From: Pseudanabaena yagii GIHE-NHR1
Lineage (GTDB): Bacteria > Cyanobacteriota > Cyanobacteriia > Pseudanabaenales > Pseudanabaenaceae
Assembly: GCF_012863495.1 (NCBI RefSeq)
Contig: NZ_JAAVJL010000001.1
Coordinates: 2,228,001 to 2,292,000 of the forward strand
Length of the DNA: 64,000 bases
Direction of reading: 5' to 3'
Shown here: in pieces, positions 27,141-36,594 of the stretch
Numbering within the stretch: position 1 is the stretch's first letter
How the letters are laid out: the number at the start of each line of letters is the position of its first letter
Made by a program: the position numbers and the translations under genes
Notes under the pieces: model-generated
What the model was told of the DNA's origin: nothing
The model's input: the letters and a program-made list of their open reading frames with translations, nothing else
The model's database searches: none

Positions 27141-29498
27141 CGATAACTCTCGTAATGCTGCCATAATTTGTCCTGCGGCAATTCCTCCATCATTGGGTGG
27201 AATATTTTGATGACAATAAACTTGAAATCCTGATTGCGTCAACTTTTGGATCGCTCTTTCAGTTAAATATCGATTTTGAAAACAGCCTCCTGTTAACACA
27301 ATTTTTTCTATCTCAATTTGCTTGGCGATCGCTACCATTACTGCCACTAAGGAATTATGGAATTTAGTCGCAATTGTCGCGATCGCAGTTTGATTTTGGA
27401 TATCTTCTAAGATAGATTGAATCAGGTTTGTCCAGTCAATTTCACCGTCATTCTTAACATCCATCCCATAAAATTCATCAATTGTAGGATCACAGATTTG
27501 CTCTAAGGCGATCGCTGCTTGCCCTTCAAAACTGGTGATTTGATAAATATTCAGCAAAGAGGCAACCGCATCAAACAATCTACCAATACTTGAAGTTTTG
27601 GGGAGATGATGCGGTTTTGTTAATAAAGTTTTTAAAATTCTTAATTCAGAATTTGTGAATGATTGTAATGTTGATAATTGCAAATCCCAAAGGCGATCGC
27701 CAAATATTTCCCAGAGTATTCCCAGCGCTACCCGACGAGGTTCTTTTGCTGCCTTATCTCCTCCTAGTAAGGGAAACGGTTGTAAATGGGCAACTCTAGC
27801 AAATCCTGAATCGTTAATCTTCAGAAATTCGCCACCCCAGATCGTGCCATCAGTTCCATAGCCCGTCCCATCCCAAGCAATTCCCAAGACTGGCGCAACA
27901 ATCTGATTGTCCACCATACAAGCCAGTGCATGGGCATAATGGTGCTGCACCGTAATTATGGGAATCTGCAAAGATTGGGATAACTGCCGCGCATATTGGC
28001 TAGACAGATAATCGGGATGAGCATCACAGGCGATCACCTCAGGTTGAAATTCATAAGTCTCACTCAAGCGTTGAATAATGCGCTGGAAATGCTCAAAAGC
28101 CTTCGTCGTCTCCAAATCGCCAATATGTTGACTCAGAATAATTGAGTTGTTGATAGACAAGGCGATCGCATTTTTGAGGTGTCCGCCTAAAGCCAAAATC
28201 CTCCGATCTGCAACAAGCAAAGGTTTGATCCTCCCCATCCCCCCTTGTAAAGGGAGGAGAATTTTCTTCTTCCCCCTTTTTAAGGGGGATTGAGGGGGAT
28301 CTTTAGTAATTGGAGATGGTGCATAGCCTCTCGCTCTCCGCAAAATCACAGGGCGATCGCCGATCACCCTAACCACTGAATCATCCACAGGCTGAGCAAT
28401 ATCGCGATTATGAACTAAAAATAAATCTGCAATATTTCCTAAACTAGCGATCGCTTCTTGATTATCAATACAAATCGGCTCATCGGAAAGGTTGCCACTT
28501 GTCGCTACAATCGGCGATTGCAATTCTGCCATTAACAAATGATGAAGCGGCGTATAGGGCAGCATGACCCCGATATAGCTATTGTCCGAGACAAGGGACT
28601 TAAGATCCTTGTTCAATTTCTGTAAAAGCACAATAGGTGCTTCGGTTGAGTTTAATAACCGTGCTTCTAGTGCTGATACTTGGCAATCTTGGTGAATGCT
28701 TTCCAAATTGGGATACATCAGAGCGAAAGGTTTATGGGGACGATGTTTGCGCGATTTCAGTTTGGTGATCGCCTCTGCATTATTCGCATCCACTACCAAC
28801 TGAAATCCACCTAAACCTTTAATTGCTAAAATGTTACCCTCTCTAATTGCTTGAACAGCTTCTAATAGAGCCTGTTCACGGATGGCTAAGACTTGACCAT
28901 CACGATCCCAAAGTTCTAAATGAGGTCCACACTTTGGGCAAGCATTTGGCTGAGCATGGAAGCGCCGATCTAAAGGCTGATCGTATTCCGCTTGGCAATC
29001 TGCACACATTTGGAACTTGTGCATCGTCGTATTGTGGCGATCGTATGGCACGGCTTTGATAATGCTGTAGCGAGTTCCGCAGTTAGTGCAGTTGGTAAAT
29101 GGATAGCGATATCGCCGATTTTGCGCGTCAAATATATCTCGTAAACAATCATCACAGGTTGCCAGATCGGGCAGAATTACTGCGGTTTTGATGGATGTAT
29201 TATCCGTTGATTCATGAATCTCAAAAGTCTGATAATGAACAGGTTCGCACCATTCCTGAGTAATTTGCTGAATTTGCGATCGCGCAGGTTTTTCTGATTG
29301 CAACCGTTCTAGGAATAAATCTAATTGTTGTTGCTCGCCTTCGACTGCGATCGCTACACCCTGAGCATTGTTATTCACCCAGCCTTTAAGCTCTAATTCC
29401 TTCGCAAGGCGATACACAAAAGGACGAAATCCAATACCTTGCACTGAGCCAGATATATGCAAATTCAAGCATTGCAACTGACCGTTATTAGATCTCAT
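27135..29498 (-). CDS. hypF: Carbamoyltransferase HypF, with in-frame repeat insertion
   Basis: Makes the thiocarbamate on HypE from carbamoyl phosphate, the source of the cyanide ligands of [NiFe] hydrogenase. The 787-residue protein has an acylphosphatase domain (HISGSVQGIGFRPFVYRLAK), paired zinc fingers (CDDCLRDIFD, CTNCGTRYS, CADCQAEYD, CPKCGP), a YrdC-like domain (AIKGLGGFQLVVDA, ATSGNLSDEPI) and a Kae1-like domain (VQHHYAHALACM, AWDGTGYGTDGTIWGGEF). Between the YrdC-like and Kae1-like parts, 25 residues beginning DPPQSPLKRG come from a 75-bp repeat element inserted without breaking frame. The enzyme is likely still functional because the insert is in a linker. Confidence 0.95.
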   Translation of the reverse strand: MRSNNGQLQCLNLHISGSVQGIGFRPFVYRLAKELELKGWVNNNAQGVAIAVEGEQQQLDLFLERLQSEKPARSQIQQITQEWCEPVHYQTFEIHESTDNTSIKTAVILPDLATCDDCLRDIFDAQNRRYRYPFTNCTNCGTRYSIIKAVPYDRHNTTMHKFQMCADCQAEYDQPLDRRFHAQPNACPKCGPHLELWDRDGQVLAIREQALLEAVQAIREGNILAIKGLGGFQLVVDANNAEAITKLKSRKHRPHKPFALMYPNLESIHQDCQVSALEARLLNSTEAPIVLLQKLNKDLKSLVSDNSYIGVMLPYTPLHHLLMAELQSPIVATSGNLSDEPICIDNQEAIASLGNIADLFLVHNRDIAQPVDDSVVRVIGDRPVILRRARGYAPSPITKDPPQSPLKRGKKKILLPLQGGMGRIKPLLVADRRILALGGHLKNAIALSINNSIILSQHIGDLETTKAFEHFQRIIQRLSETYEFQPEVIACDAHPDYLSSQYARQLSQSLQIPIITVQHHYAHALACMVDNQIVAPVLGIAWDGTGYGTDGTIWGGEFLKINDSGFARVAHLQPFPLLGGDKAAKEPRRVALGILWEIFGDRLWDLQLSTLQSFTNSELRILKTLLTKPHHLPKTSSIGRLFDAVASLLNIYQITSFEGQAAIALEQICDPTIDEFYGMDVKNDGEIDWTNLIQSILEDIQNQTAIATIATKFHNSLVAVMVAIAKQIEIEKIVLTGGCFQNRYLTERAIQKLTQSGFQVYCHQNIPPNDGGIAAGQIMAALRELSH
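28227..28301. repeat. 75-bp palindromic repeat inserted in frame within hypF
   Basis: It begins GATCCTCCCCATCCCCCC and ends GGGGGATTGAGGGGGATC, so the ends are inverted repeats. It is exactly 25 codons and reads DPPQSPLKRG at its start, a peptide that recurs in unrelated cyanobacterial proteins carrying this repeat family. Confidence 0.85.
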
Positions 29499-29543
29499 GG
29501 TAACTAGGAATCGCGTAAATTAGGAATCTGTACATTTTTACCT

Positions 29544-29873
29544 TTAGGCAACGCCATAATTGGTATAAGGACGTTTATAAGGTGGATGTAAACCTAAAAT
29601 AATGTCTGATGCTGGTACTCCTTTTTCGACTAGTTCTTGACCAAGATCGGCTTCCGTCATATTGTGCTGAATCCAGATTTTGCCGTCTTTAATATCTAAA
29701 TGGATATAACAGGCATAAACACGATTTAGCCCTTGCCAACCAAGATCGAGAATTTGATAGTGATCGTGTTCTGTATCAAAAATGAGTTGACATTCGATGT
29801 TTGGCTCGTTTGTCGTGGCATGAGAGATTAGTAATTCACGCACAATTTGGCGATATTTTGCTAGTTTTTCCAT
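29544..29873 (-). CDS. xisI: XisI-family protein
   Basis: Cognate of XisH; the pair was first described as controlling excision of the fdxN element in heterocyst formers, but xisHI genes are widespread in cyanobacteria without that element. The 109-residue protein has the typical start MEKLAKYRQIVRELL, the core EHDHYQILDLGWQG, HLDIKDGKIWIQHN and the end LGLHPPYKRPYTNYGVA. It overlaps xisH by 13 bp. The actual role is uncertain; XisH resembles a PD-(D/E)XK nuclease, so a toxin-antitoxin-like pair is one idea (inference). Confidence 0.9.
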   Translation of the reverse strand: MEKLAKYRQIVRELLISHATTNEPNIECQLIFDTEHDHYQILDLGWQGLNRVYACYIHLDIKDGKIWIQHNMTEADLGQELVEKGVPASDIILGLHPPYKRPYTNYGVA

Positions 29874-30274
29874 TGGATTATCTCCTCTGTATTTGGCTCG
29901 TAGGCTATGATTTTTAGGTCATACTGTAAAATCGCAGCTTGAGTAAAACGTTCTTGAAAAAAGGTATCGAAAACATCGATAGGAACAGCCAAATAAATCA
30001 TCCGATCTGGCTCTGTCATTTGTAAAGCAAGACGATAACTGAGAAACTGACCTAAAGCATTATGAAAATCACTAATATTAGATGGATTGATAAAGCTCTT
30101 AACTTCCACGGCAATTTTTTGTCCATCTTTTTCCGCTGCAAATACTTTTTCTGCGCCAAGATCTATCTCTAATTTCACACGATCAATGCGAATAGTTAAT
30201 GGATCGCTGGTAATTATCCATCCATCTTTGATAAGAGCTTGTTTAACGGCTTGATGGAACAAGTCTTTAGCCAT
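29861..30274 (-). CDS. xisH: XisH-family protein
   Basis: 137-residue XisH-family protein. MAKDLFHQAVKQAL and the stretch EIDLGAEKVFAAEKDGQK followed by IAVEVKSF form a nuclease-like core with D, E and V-E-V-K in PD-(D/E)XK order. The C-terminus YEPNTEEIIQWKN is also typical. It is followed by overlapping xisI. The pair splits the maturation genes into hypFCD and hypBA, and no fdxN-type element or site-specific recombinase is near. Confidence 0.9.
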   Translation of the reverse strand: MAKDLFHQAVKQALIKDGWIITSDPLTIRIDRVKLEIDLGAEKVFAAEKDGQKIAVEVKSFINPSNISDFHNALGQFLSYRLALQMTEPDRMIYLAVPIDVFDTFFQERFTQAAILQYDLKIIAYEPNTEEIIQWKN

Positions 30275-30315
30275 AATGAAGGAAAAGCCAGAAATTGTTA
30301 ATTATTTAGATTTGA

Positions 30316-31116
30316 TTATACAGCAAGAGATTTTTGTAATGATTGCTCAATAAATTGACACCAATCTTGCATACCTACTCCCGTTTTCGCGGAAACCTCT
30401 AAAATCTTAGCCTGTGGTGCAATTTGATGAATGTTGTGCAAAGCTAGCTCACGATTAAACTCTACTACTTCTGCAAGATCGATTTTGCTGATGAGAACAA
30501 TGTCCGCAGTCTTGAACATCACGGGATATTTGAGAGGTTTATCTTCGCCTTCGGTGACAGAAAATACTACCACACGCAAATTCTCGCCGAGGTCATAAGC
30601 CGCAGGACAGACAAGATTGCCAACATTCTCGATCGCTAATAGTTTCACGCCATCAAGGTGCATTTGCTGCAAGGCTTTGGCGATCATTTCTGCTTCTAGA
30701 TGACAAACCGAACCTGTGGTAATTTGAATTACCTCTGCGCCTGATCGCCTTAATCGTTGAGCATCATTATCCGTCGCCAGATCGCCAACGATAATGGCTG
30801 ATTTGAGGCGATCGCGTAACTCTGTCATCGTGCGTTCTAATAGTGCCGTTTTGCCTGCCCCTGGGGAAGAAAGTACATTCAAGACACTGATGCCCTTTGC
30901 CATGAAGTAGCCACGATTCCGTTCGGCAAGGCGATCGTTTTGGGACAGAATTGATTGGCTAATGGCAATCGTGCGGCGATCGCTATCTAAAGCGATATGT
31001 TCGTGATGATGGTCATGATCGTGTGGGTGGGTATGATCGTGATCGTGCGAATGAGCGTGGGCGTAAATCTTGACCATACCTTCAGGAATATCACTACAGC
31101 CGCAATCTTGACACAT
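30316..31116 (-). CDS. hypB: Hydrogenase nickel incorporation GTPase HypB
   Basis: GTPase that loads nickel into the hydrogenase. The 266-residue protein starts with MCQDCGC, the high-affinity N-terminal nickel motif, followed by a His/Asp-rich tract (residues about 19-41) that can store nickel or zinc. The P-loop is [14 protein letters not shown], and [26 protein letters not shown] (metal-site Cys) and ISKIDLAEV follow. It is 1 bp downstream of hypA. Confidence 0.96.
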   Translation of the reverse strand: MCQDCGCSDIPEGMVKIYAHAHSHDHDHTHPHDHDHHHEHIALDSDRRTIAISQSILSQNDRLAERNRGYFMAKGISVLNVLSSPGAGKTALLERTMTELRDRLKSAIIVGDLATDNDAQRLRRSGAEVIQITTGSVCHLEAEMIAKALQQMHLDGVKLLAIENVGNLVCPAAYDLGENLRVVVFSVTEGEDKPLKYPVMFKTADIVLISKIDLAEVVEFNRELALHNIHQIAPQAKILEVSAKTGVGMQDWCQFIEQSLQKSLAV

Positions 31117-31117
31117 A

Positions 31118-31459
31118 TTAGGAAACCTCTAAGGAGACTAATTGCAATTCTCGACCTTGGCGAATTTCATGGGTCAGTCGTTCGCAGCGTGGACAAACAT
31201 AAACCCAGTCATGGGGCGTAAATTCTGCATGGCATTGTGGACAGTAACAGATCGCCTTTACCCATTCTATTTCTAATTTTGCCTCTGAGGCGATTGTTCC
31301 TTCTGTGCAGGAATCAAAGGCAAATTGCAGCGCTTCAGGTACAACACCTGAAATCGCACCTACCCGTAAATTTAGCTGATGGATTTGGTTTGCGCCTTGG
31401 GATTCGGCTTGGTTGAATGCTATGTCTAGCATTGATTGGATGATACTAACTTCGTGCAT
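31118..31459 (-). CDS. hypA: Hydrogenase nickel incorporation protein HypA
   Basis: Nickel metallochaperone partner of HypB. The 113-residue protein begins [14 protein letters not shown], with His2 as nickel ligand, and has the zinc site [10 protein letters not shown]...CPRCER. Length is standard. Its 5' end overlaps the HoxW-like protease gene by 34 bp and its 3' end is 1 bp from hypB, so protease-hypA-hypB are probably coupled. Confidence 0.96.
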   Translation of the reverse strand: MHEVSIIQSMLDIAFNQAESQGANQIHQLNLRVGAISGVVPEALQFAFDSCTEGTIASEAKLEIEWVKAICYCPQCHAEFTPHDWVYVCPRCERLTHEIRQGRELQLVSLEVS

Positions 31460-31962
31460 AGGTTTTGAAGGAAATCGACAGCTTGTTCAATACTTTTGCG
31501 GGTTACGGCAGATACTTGTTCCCCAAATTCCCAATTCACCGCAGGTAGTAATAGTGAGTAGGCTACGGGAACTTCGCCATAAACCTGTTGTGCTAATAGA
31601 AGTAGCGATCGCGGATCGGAGAGATGTCCAAGTTCAGCTAAGGGCGCAGGATTGAGTTGTTTGGATACAGCAATCTTTTGGACTTGGAGAACAGGCATTG
31701 ATTTTTTGCGCTTGCTCGACTGCCCATTGCCGCCAACCCAAGCATCAATAAAGATCGCTAATTCAGACTGGGCGATCGGTTCTGCGAGTTCGGGGGTAAG
31801 TTGGTGGACGGTTAGCGATCGCACATAGGGCAAATCCCAGCTAGCGACAATATCAGACACTCGACACCCTGCCCCGTCATCACTTCTGAGGGAATTGCCA
31901 TAACCAATCACCAGAATTGAGCCAAAATTAGAAGTAGCCAATTTTTTAGTTTCATTATTCAA
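31426..31962 (-). CDS. hoxW: Hydrogenase maturation protease (HoxW-like)
   Basis: Endopeptidase expected to cut the C-terminal extension from HoxH after nickel insertion. The 178-residue protein has the N-terminal metal-sensing motif VIGYGNSLRSDDGAG, then QLTPELAEPIAQSELAIFIDA and a YSLLLPAVNWEFG segment, in line with the HyaD/HoxW fold. As the Hox hydrogenase is the only large subunit in the window, HoxW is the natural assignment; a protease for an uptake hydrogenase elsewhere is the alternative. It leads the hypAB run. Confidence 0.86.
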   Translation of the reverse strand: MNNETKKLATSNFGSILVIGYGNSLRSDDGAGCRVSDIVASWDLPYVRSLTVHQLTPELAEPIAQSELAIFIDAWVGGNGQSSKRKKSMPVLQVQKIAVSKQLNPAPLAELGHLSDPRSLLLLAQQVYGEVPVAYSLLLPAVNWEFGEQVSAVTRKSIEQAVDFLQNLCTKLVSSNQC

Positions 31963-32173
31963 AAAAGAATATATTTATTCTCTCTTCATAGATCGGCAAC
32001 TAGTTACTTTCTTTCAGAGAAATTAATAAATAAATCCAGTATTGAGATTATTTATTAACACTTAGAAATATCTAGAAACATAAGTTAATCTAGTGAATAG
32101 AGTAATACAAAACACTATATAATTTCTATCAGTCAAAATCTTTGTGAAAGAGAAGATAAGAGGCGTAAAGATT

Positions 32174-34234
32174 ATGAATGGTAAGCAAACGCTGAGTACT
32201 CGCAACATCGCTCTAGTTGGGGCTTATCTGAGTGGAAAAACCACACTTTTAGAAAGTTTTTTATTTGTTACAGGGGTAATCTCACGCAAGGGAAAAGTAA
32301 CTGATAAAAATACGGTGGGTGATAGTGCGGTCGAAGCTCGCGATCGCTCTATGAGCGTGGAAGTTAATTTTGCTAGCACCGAATATGAAGGAATTCGCTT
32401 TAACTTTCTCGATTGTCCGGGTTCAGTGGAATTTCTGCAAGAAACCTATCATGCGCTGATGGGTGTCGATATGGCGATTGTGGTCTGTGAACCAAATAGC
32501 GATCGCGTGAATACCCTCGCGCCCTTACTCAAGTTTTTAGATGATTGGCAAATTCCCCATGTCATTTTTGTGAACAAGATGGATCGCGCAGGTTCTGGAG
32601 AAGTTGCCCATGCTCAAGCTTTCCGCACGCTCATGCAATCTCTGAGAACAGTCTCCAATCGTCCTCTTGTCGCGCAGCAATACCCCATCAGCACAGGCCC
32701 AGACTTAACAGGCTTTATCGATCTCGTCACCGAGCAAGGCTATCAATATCGTCCTAATTCTGCACCACAGGCGATCGCGTTATCCGATGAGCTAGCCTCA
32801 CAGGAAAAAGTGGAACGGGAGGAAATGCTGGAAGCGATCGCTAATTTTGATGATCATCTCCTAGAGGAACTGCTGGAAGAAATTAATCCACCTCAAGAGG
32901 AAGTTATCGAAGATCTCCAAAAGGAATTGAGCGCCGACCAAATTGTGCCTGTCTTTTTCGGAGTTGCCGATCAAGACTATGGTGTGCGCCCCTTGCTCAA
33001 GGCTCTACTAAATGAAGCCCCTCAACCTGAAGCCACCATTGCCCATCGTCCACAATTGGCAAATGCCAATCAGTCAGCCGATGCAACCGTTGCTCAAGTT
33101 CTCAAAACCTATTACACCCTCCAAGGCGGTAAACTCTCGCTAATACGGTTATGGCTTGGCAAACTCACCGATGGCACTGTGCTGAATGGTATGCGAATTG
33201 GCGGACTGTATCGGCTCACGGGTGGGCAGCAACAACCGATTTCTGAGGCAGAAGCAGGGGATATTGTCGCGATCGCCAGAATGGAAGGCGTTAAAACAGG
33301 CGACACCTTAACCAATGCCCAAACTAGTATTGAACCCTTAGCGATCGCGCCATCCTTAGAGCCAGTATTTGCTTGGGCGATCGCACCTGAAAAGCGTAAC
33401 GATGAAGTCAAACTCAGTAGCGTTCTCAACAAACTCTGTGAAGAAGACCCTGCGCTACGCTGGGAACAACATAATGAAACCCATGAAGTCGTGTTGTGGG
33501 GACAGGGCGAAATCCATTTGCAAGTGGCACTGGATCGGATGCGCCGTAAGTACAATCTGCCGATGACTAAAAGTATTCCCCAAGTTCTCTACAAAGAAAC
33601 GATTCGGAAAGCTACCAATTCTCACGGACGCTATAAGCATCAATCAGGTGGGCATGGACAGTTTGGCGATGTCTATTTGAACATTCAACCTCTGACTCGT
33701 GGTGAAGGCTTCAAGTTTACAGAAACCATCGTGGGCGGCGTTGTGCCAAAGCAATATATTCCGGGGGTAGAGACGGGTGTGCGCGAATATTTGACTAAAG
33801 GAGCCTTAGGATTTCCCGTAGTCGATATTGTCGTCACCCTCACCAATGGTTCCTATCATTCCGTTGATAGTTCTGAACAGGCTTTTAAACAGGCGGCAAG
33901 ACTAGCGATGCAGGAAGGGATTCCTCAATGCGAACCAGTTTTGCTAGAACCGATCAATCTAGTGGAAATTTCGATTCCCAATGAATATACCTCCAGCATT
34001 TTGCGCTTGGTCAGTGGTAGACGTGGGCAGATTCTCGGCTACGAAGCAAAAGAAGGCTGGCAGCGCTGGGATAATGTCTCGGCATATATTCCTGAAGTAG
34101 AAATGCAGAGTTTAATCTTAGAACTGCGATCGCTAACGATGGGAGTAGGCTTTTTCAGCAAAACCTTTGATCGCTTGCAAGAAGTCCCTGAGAAGCTAAC
34201 CAACCAAGTTATTTCATCAGTTCAAGAAACTTAA
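32174..34234 (+). CDS. Elongation factor G-like GTPase
   Basis: Five-domain translational GTPase related to EF-G, 686 residues from the ATG at 32174; the frame extends to a GTG at 32144 (696). G1 is GAYLSGKTTLLES, G2 region is RSMSVEVNFAS, G3 is DCPGSVEF, G4 is VNKMDRAGSG. The usual DxPGH of EF-G, whose His activates GTP hydrolysis, is DCPGS here, so hydrolysis may be altered. C-terminal domains IV/V are recognisable (KHQSGGHGQFGDV, RRGQILGYE). It is not a ribosome protection protein by obvious markers. Such EF-G-like paralogues occur in many cyanobacteria with unknown roles. It is divergent from the hyp cluster. Confidence 0.88.
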   Translation: MNGKQTLSTRNIALVGAYLSGKTTLLESFLFVTGVISRKGKVTDKNTVGDSAVEARDRSMSVEVNFASTEYEGIRFNFLDCPGSVEFLQETYHALMGVDMAIVVCEPNSDRVNTLAPLLKFLDDWQIPHVIFVNKMDRAGSGEVAHAQAFRTLMQSLRTVSNRPLVAQQYPISTGPDLTGFIDLVTEQGYQYRPNSAPQAIALSDELASQEKVEREEMLEAIANFDDHLLEELLEEINPPQEEVIEDLQKELSADQIVPVFFGVADQDYGVRPLLKALLNEAPQPEATIAHRPQLANANQSADATVAQVLKTYYTLQGGKLSLIRLWLGKLTDGTVLNGMRIGGLYRLTGGQQQPISEAEAGDIVAIARMEGVKTGDTLTNAQTSIEPLAIAPSLEPVFAWAIAPEKRNDEVKLSSVLNKLCEEDPALRWEQHNETHEVVLWGQGEIHLQVALDRMRRKYNLPMTKSIPQVLYKETIRKATNSHGRYKHQSGGHGQFGDVYLNIQPLTRGEGFKFTETIVGGVVPKQYIPGVETGVREYLTKGALGFPVVDIVVTLTNGSYHSVDSSEQAFKQAARLAMQEGIPQCEPVLLEPINLVEISIPNEYTSSILRLVSGRRGQILGYEAKEGWQRWDNVSAYIPEVEMQSLILELRSLTMGVGFFSKTFDRLQEVPEKLTNQVISSVQET

Positions 34235-34403
34235 ACTTAGCCCTACTTCAAAAAGGTTAGGAGAGCGAACAATTTCTTTCAAATTAGAGAGATTAATGGC
34301 TTGGTCTCGTTGATGTAAAGGAGTTGATCGCTTGTTTTCTCTTTCACAACTTAGTAAGCGCTTGATATCAAGAGAAATTTACTTTCCATATGCTCAGCCT
34401 TTA

Positions 34404-35498
34404 CTAATCGTCACTTTTAGGCTGCCGATTCTGTATAGCTAATAAAATCTTTGTGTTCATTTCTTGGGAAAAATCTGGATACATTAGTGCAAACTGCTCT
34501 GAAAGATTATCTGCAATTTGTATCTCTTGCCTGATTTTACTAATTTGGAGCTTATCTAATTTGAGCCACTGAGAGTGCGTTGTAATTCCCAAAGATGGTG
34601 GAGTCATGATTTGTCCTAACCCTAGTTCTAGAAAGTTACGATACACATTTTCGATCAACCATTCAGAATAGAAAAGATCTTTTTTATCACTAAATACACT
34701 AAATACTAAATCATAAATAGTGGGACCTTCACTCCAAGACCATATTTCTAGCATGTCAGTTGTCGAGCTATTTACCCAAAGTGATATTTGCTTAAATATT
34801 TCACTTTCAAGTACACCCTTAACTGGATCTGAGTTGCGACCAACAACAAAGTAGTAGTTGTTTTCACTGGAGCTATTAGCATAGCTATAAGCTTCAATAT
34901 GATCTGTAACAATCAGATTGATTAAAGCAAAACGTAAGATGCGTACACACTGGTTCTCTGATACTGAAAAATGCCCATCAAAAATTGTAAAATTTGTTTT
35001 AAAACTTTCACTGACATCACTAGATATAGCGCTAAAAGCAGTGATGCTGAGAGGAAAAGAAAAACTCTGGATTGGTTTGATATGGATAGGTAATATTTCT
35101 CCACTTGTACTCCACTTGAAGTCCGTTATTCTGCCCGCTAAAGTTGAAAACTCCAATCTCATTCCTGATAGATGGTTATGTAGTCGAATAGTCTTAGAAA
35201 TCGCTATTACTATCGCTAGTATCAAAAAACAAGGTAAAAGTAGAAGTAAAAGAATGAAAAATGGATCTATCAAATTCTGATACGCATTAATAAGAGCATA
35301 ACTAATTAATCCCCAACAAACATATATTAGAAGACAAATTATAATGTCTTCATTAATTGATCGAGGACTATAGGAACCTAAAACCTTCTTGACATTCTCA
35401 TATTTGATGAAGGGGCAACGACCTAATTCTCTTGATGGGCAATTAAAGATCGCTTTGTCAGTCCTCTCACAGTGTGTACAATCAATAAAATGAGTCAT
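34404..35498 (-). CDS. Membrane protein of unknown function with Cys-rich N-terminus
   Basis: Not recognised. The ATG at 35498 (MTHFIDCTHCERTD) is preferred because AGGGAAG lies 7 bp upstream; the longer ATG at 35513 adds five residues. Residues 7-28 contain CTHC and NCPSRELGRCPF, possibly a metal site. Two adjacent hydrophobic helices follow (IICLLIYVCWGLISYALI and FFILLLLLLPCFLILAIV), then a roughly 250-residue soluble domain without a motif I know. The gene is AT-rich and stands alone between the EF-G-like gene and a repeat array, which fits accessory DNA. Confidence 0.6.
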   Translation of the reverse strand: MTHFIDCTHCERTDKAIFNCPSRELGRCPFIKYENVKKVLGSYSPRSINEDIIICLLIYVCWGLISYALINAYQNLIDPFFILLLLLLPCFLILAIVIAISKTIRLHNHLSGMRLEFSTLAGRITDFKWSTSGEILPIHIKPIQSFSFPLSITAFSAISSDVSESFKTNFTIFDGHFSVSENQCVRILRFALINLIVTDHIEAYSYANSSSENNYYFVVGRNSDPVKGVLESEIFKQISLWVNSSTTDMLEIWSWSEGPTIYDLVFSVFSDKKDLFYSEWLIENVYRNFLELGLGQIMTPPSLGITTHSQWLKLDKLQISKIRQEIQIADNLSEQFALMYPDFSQEMNTKILLAIQNRQPKSDD

Positions 35499-35689
35499 AA
35501 ATTCTTCCCTCATTCCAAACTTTTAAATAGGGCATTCTTACACAAATGGGAATAACACACACCAATGATTTGAGAACTAGTAATACCACTTCTTTGGTAT
35601 TGACAATATTACTCTCTATATCAATCTTTCGCAAAGTGGCAGGCAATAGAATATTAAAGTGCCTTCAAATTGGGATATTGGGTTAGTTA

Positions 35690-35882
35690 ATTGCTGTTTG
35701 AGGAAATAGGAGATCGGGGTGAGGTGTGGTGATGAGGCAATTGCTGTTTGATGAGGGAAATAAGCGATCTGGTTTATTGGTGTTGAAGGGCGATCTCTAT
35801 TTTATTTGAGGGGATAGGCGATCGGGTTTTGTGAGTGGTGAGGGGGCGATCGCTGTTTGGTTTTGAGATTTAGGCGATAGAT
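35690..35882. repeat. Tandem degenerate ~55-bp repeats containing GCGATCGC-like cores
   Basis: Three to four imperfect units of the form TTGCTGTTTGA.GGAATAGGCGATCGGGTTT.TG.GTG.TGAGGG run head to tail. A fifth copy is at 36962-37018, beyond the toxin-antitoxin genes. No ORF crosses them. The rest of the gap upstream (35499-35690) is AT-rich and shows nothing else. Confidence 0.75.
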
Positions 35883-35966
35883 ATTTATGAACTATCAAAG
35901 AAATTGCGATCGCAAAGAAAGATCAGTTATCATTAAATTAGATCCGAATTAAGTGCTTTGATAACT

Positions 35967-36320
35967 ATGATCGAGCTAAAAAATATACATTCCCTGAGCG
36001 ACTTCAAGCGCAACGCCAAAGAATTTATCGAACGCATTAAATCAACACAATCGCCTATGGTGCTAACCGTTAACGGTAAAGCTGAAGTCGTTGTCCAAGA
36101 TGCTCATGCCTTTCAAGCAATATGCGATCGGGCAGAGCAAGCCGAAGCCGAACTTCGCGCACTGAAACTCGCAACACTACAACAAGATATTAACCTCGGA
36201 ATTGCACAACTCAAAAATGGTGACTGCACCGAATACAATTCAGACACATTACCCAATCTATTAGAAAACATTAAAAATCGTGGTCAAAAACGCTTAGCTA
36301 ATAAAAATGAATCGATTTAA
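35967..36320 (+). CDS. Phd/YefM-type antitoxin
   Basis: Antitoxin of a type II toxin-antitoxin pair; it would bind and silence the ParE-like toxin that overlaps its 3' end and repress the operon. The ATG at 35967 gives 117 residues (MIELKNIHSLSDFKRNAKEF); a TTG 9 bp upstream is the other option. SLSDFKRNAKEFIERIKST and PMVLTVNGKAEVVVQDAHAF are the Phd/YefM fold strands and DNA-binding N-domain; the C-terminal 50 residues are the toxin-binding tail. The overlap with the toxin is 14 bp. Confidence 0.88.
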   Translation: MIELKNIHSLSDFKRNAKEFIERIKSTQSPMVLTVNGKAEVVVQDAHAFQAICDRAEQAEAELRALKLATLQQDINLGIAQLKNGDCTEYNSDTLPNLLENIKNRGQKRLANKNESI

Positions 36321-36594
36321 GATATCCCGACAAGCAGATCGTGACCTTGAGGATATGTGGGTATGTCTTGCTCAAAATGATTCCCTAGCAGCCGATTTAT
36401 TACTTGCAAAAGTCCTTGACAAGTTTCCTATGCTTGCACAGTTCCCAGAGATGGGCAGAAGTAGAAAAGAGATTGCTGAAGAACTTCGTAGTTTTCCAGT
36501 TAAGCCATACATTATCTTCTACAAAAGAATGGAAACTTACATTGAAATTGTTCGTATTCTGCATCAGTCTAGAGATATTGAAAATCAGTTCTAA
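36307..36594 (+). CDS. ParE/RelE-superfamily toxin
   Basis: The 95-residue toxin begins NRFKISRQADRDLEDMW, the ParE fold's first strand and helix, and has EMGRSRKEI, LRSFPVKPYIIFYK and VRILHQSRD, which match the conserved arginine and terminal strand positions of ParE. ParE toxins poison DNA gyrase and RelE toxins cut mRNA; the R-F-P-V..Y-I-I-F-Y pattern favours ParE. It is coupled to the antitoxin. Its stop codon is 3 bp inside a truncated PemK-type gene on the other strand. Confidence 0.87.
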   Translation: MNRFKISRQADRDLEDMWVCLAQNDSLAADLLLAKVLDKFPMLAQFPEMGRSRKEIAEELRSFPVKPYIIFYKRMETYIEIVRILHQSRDIENQF

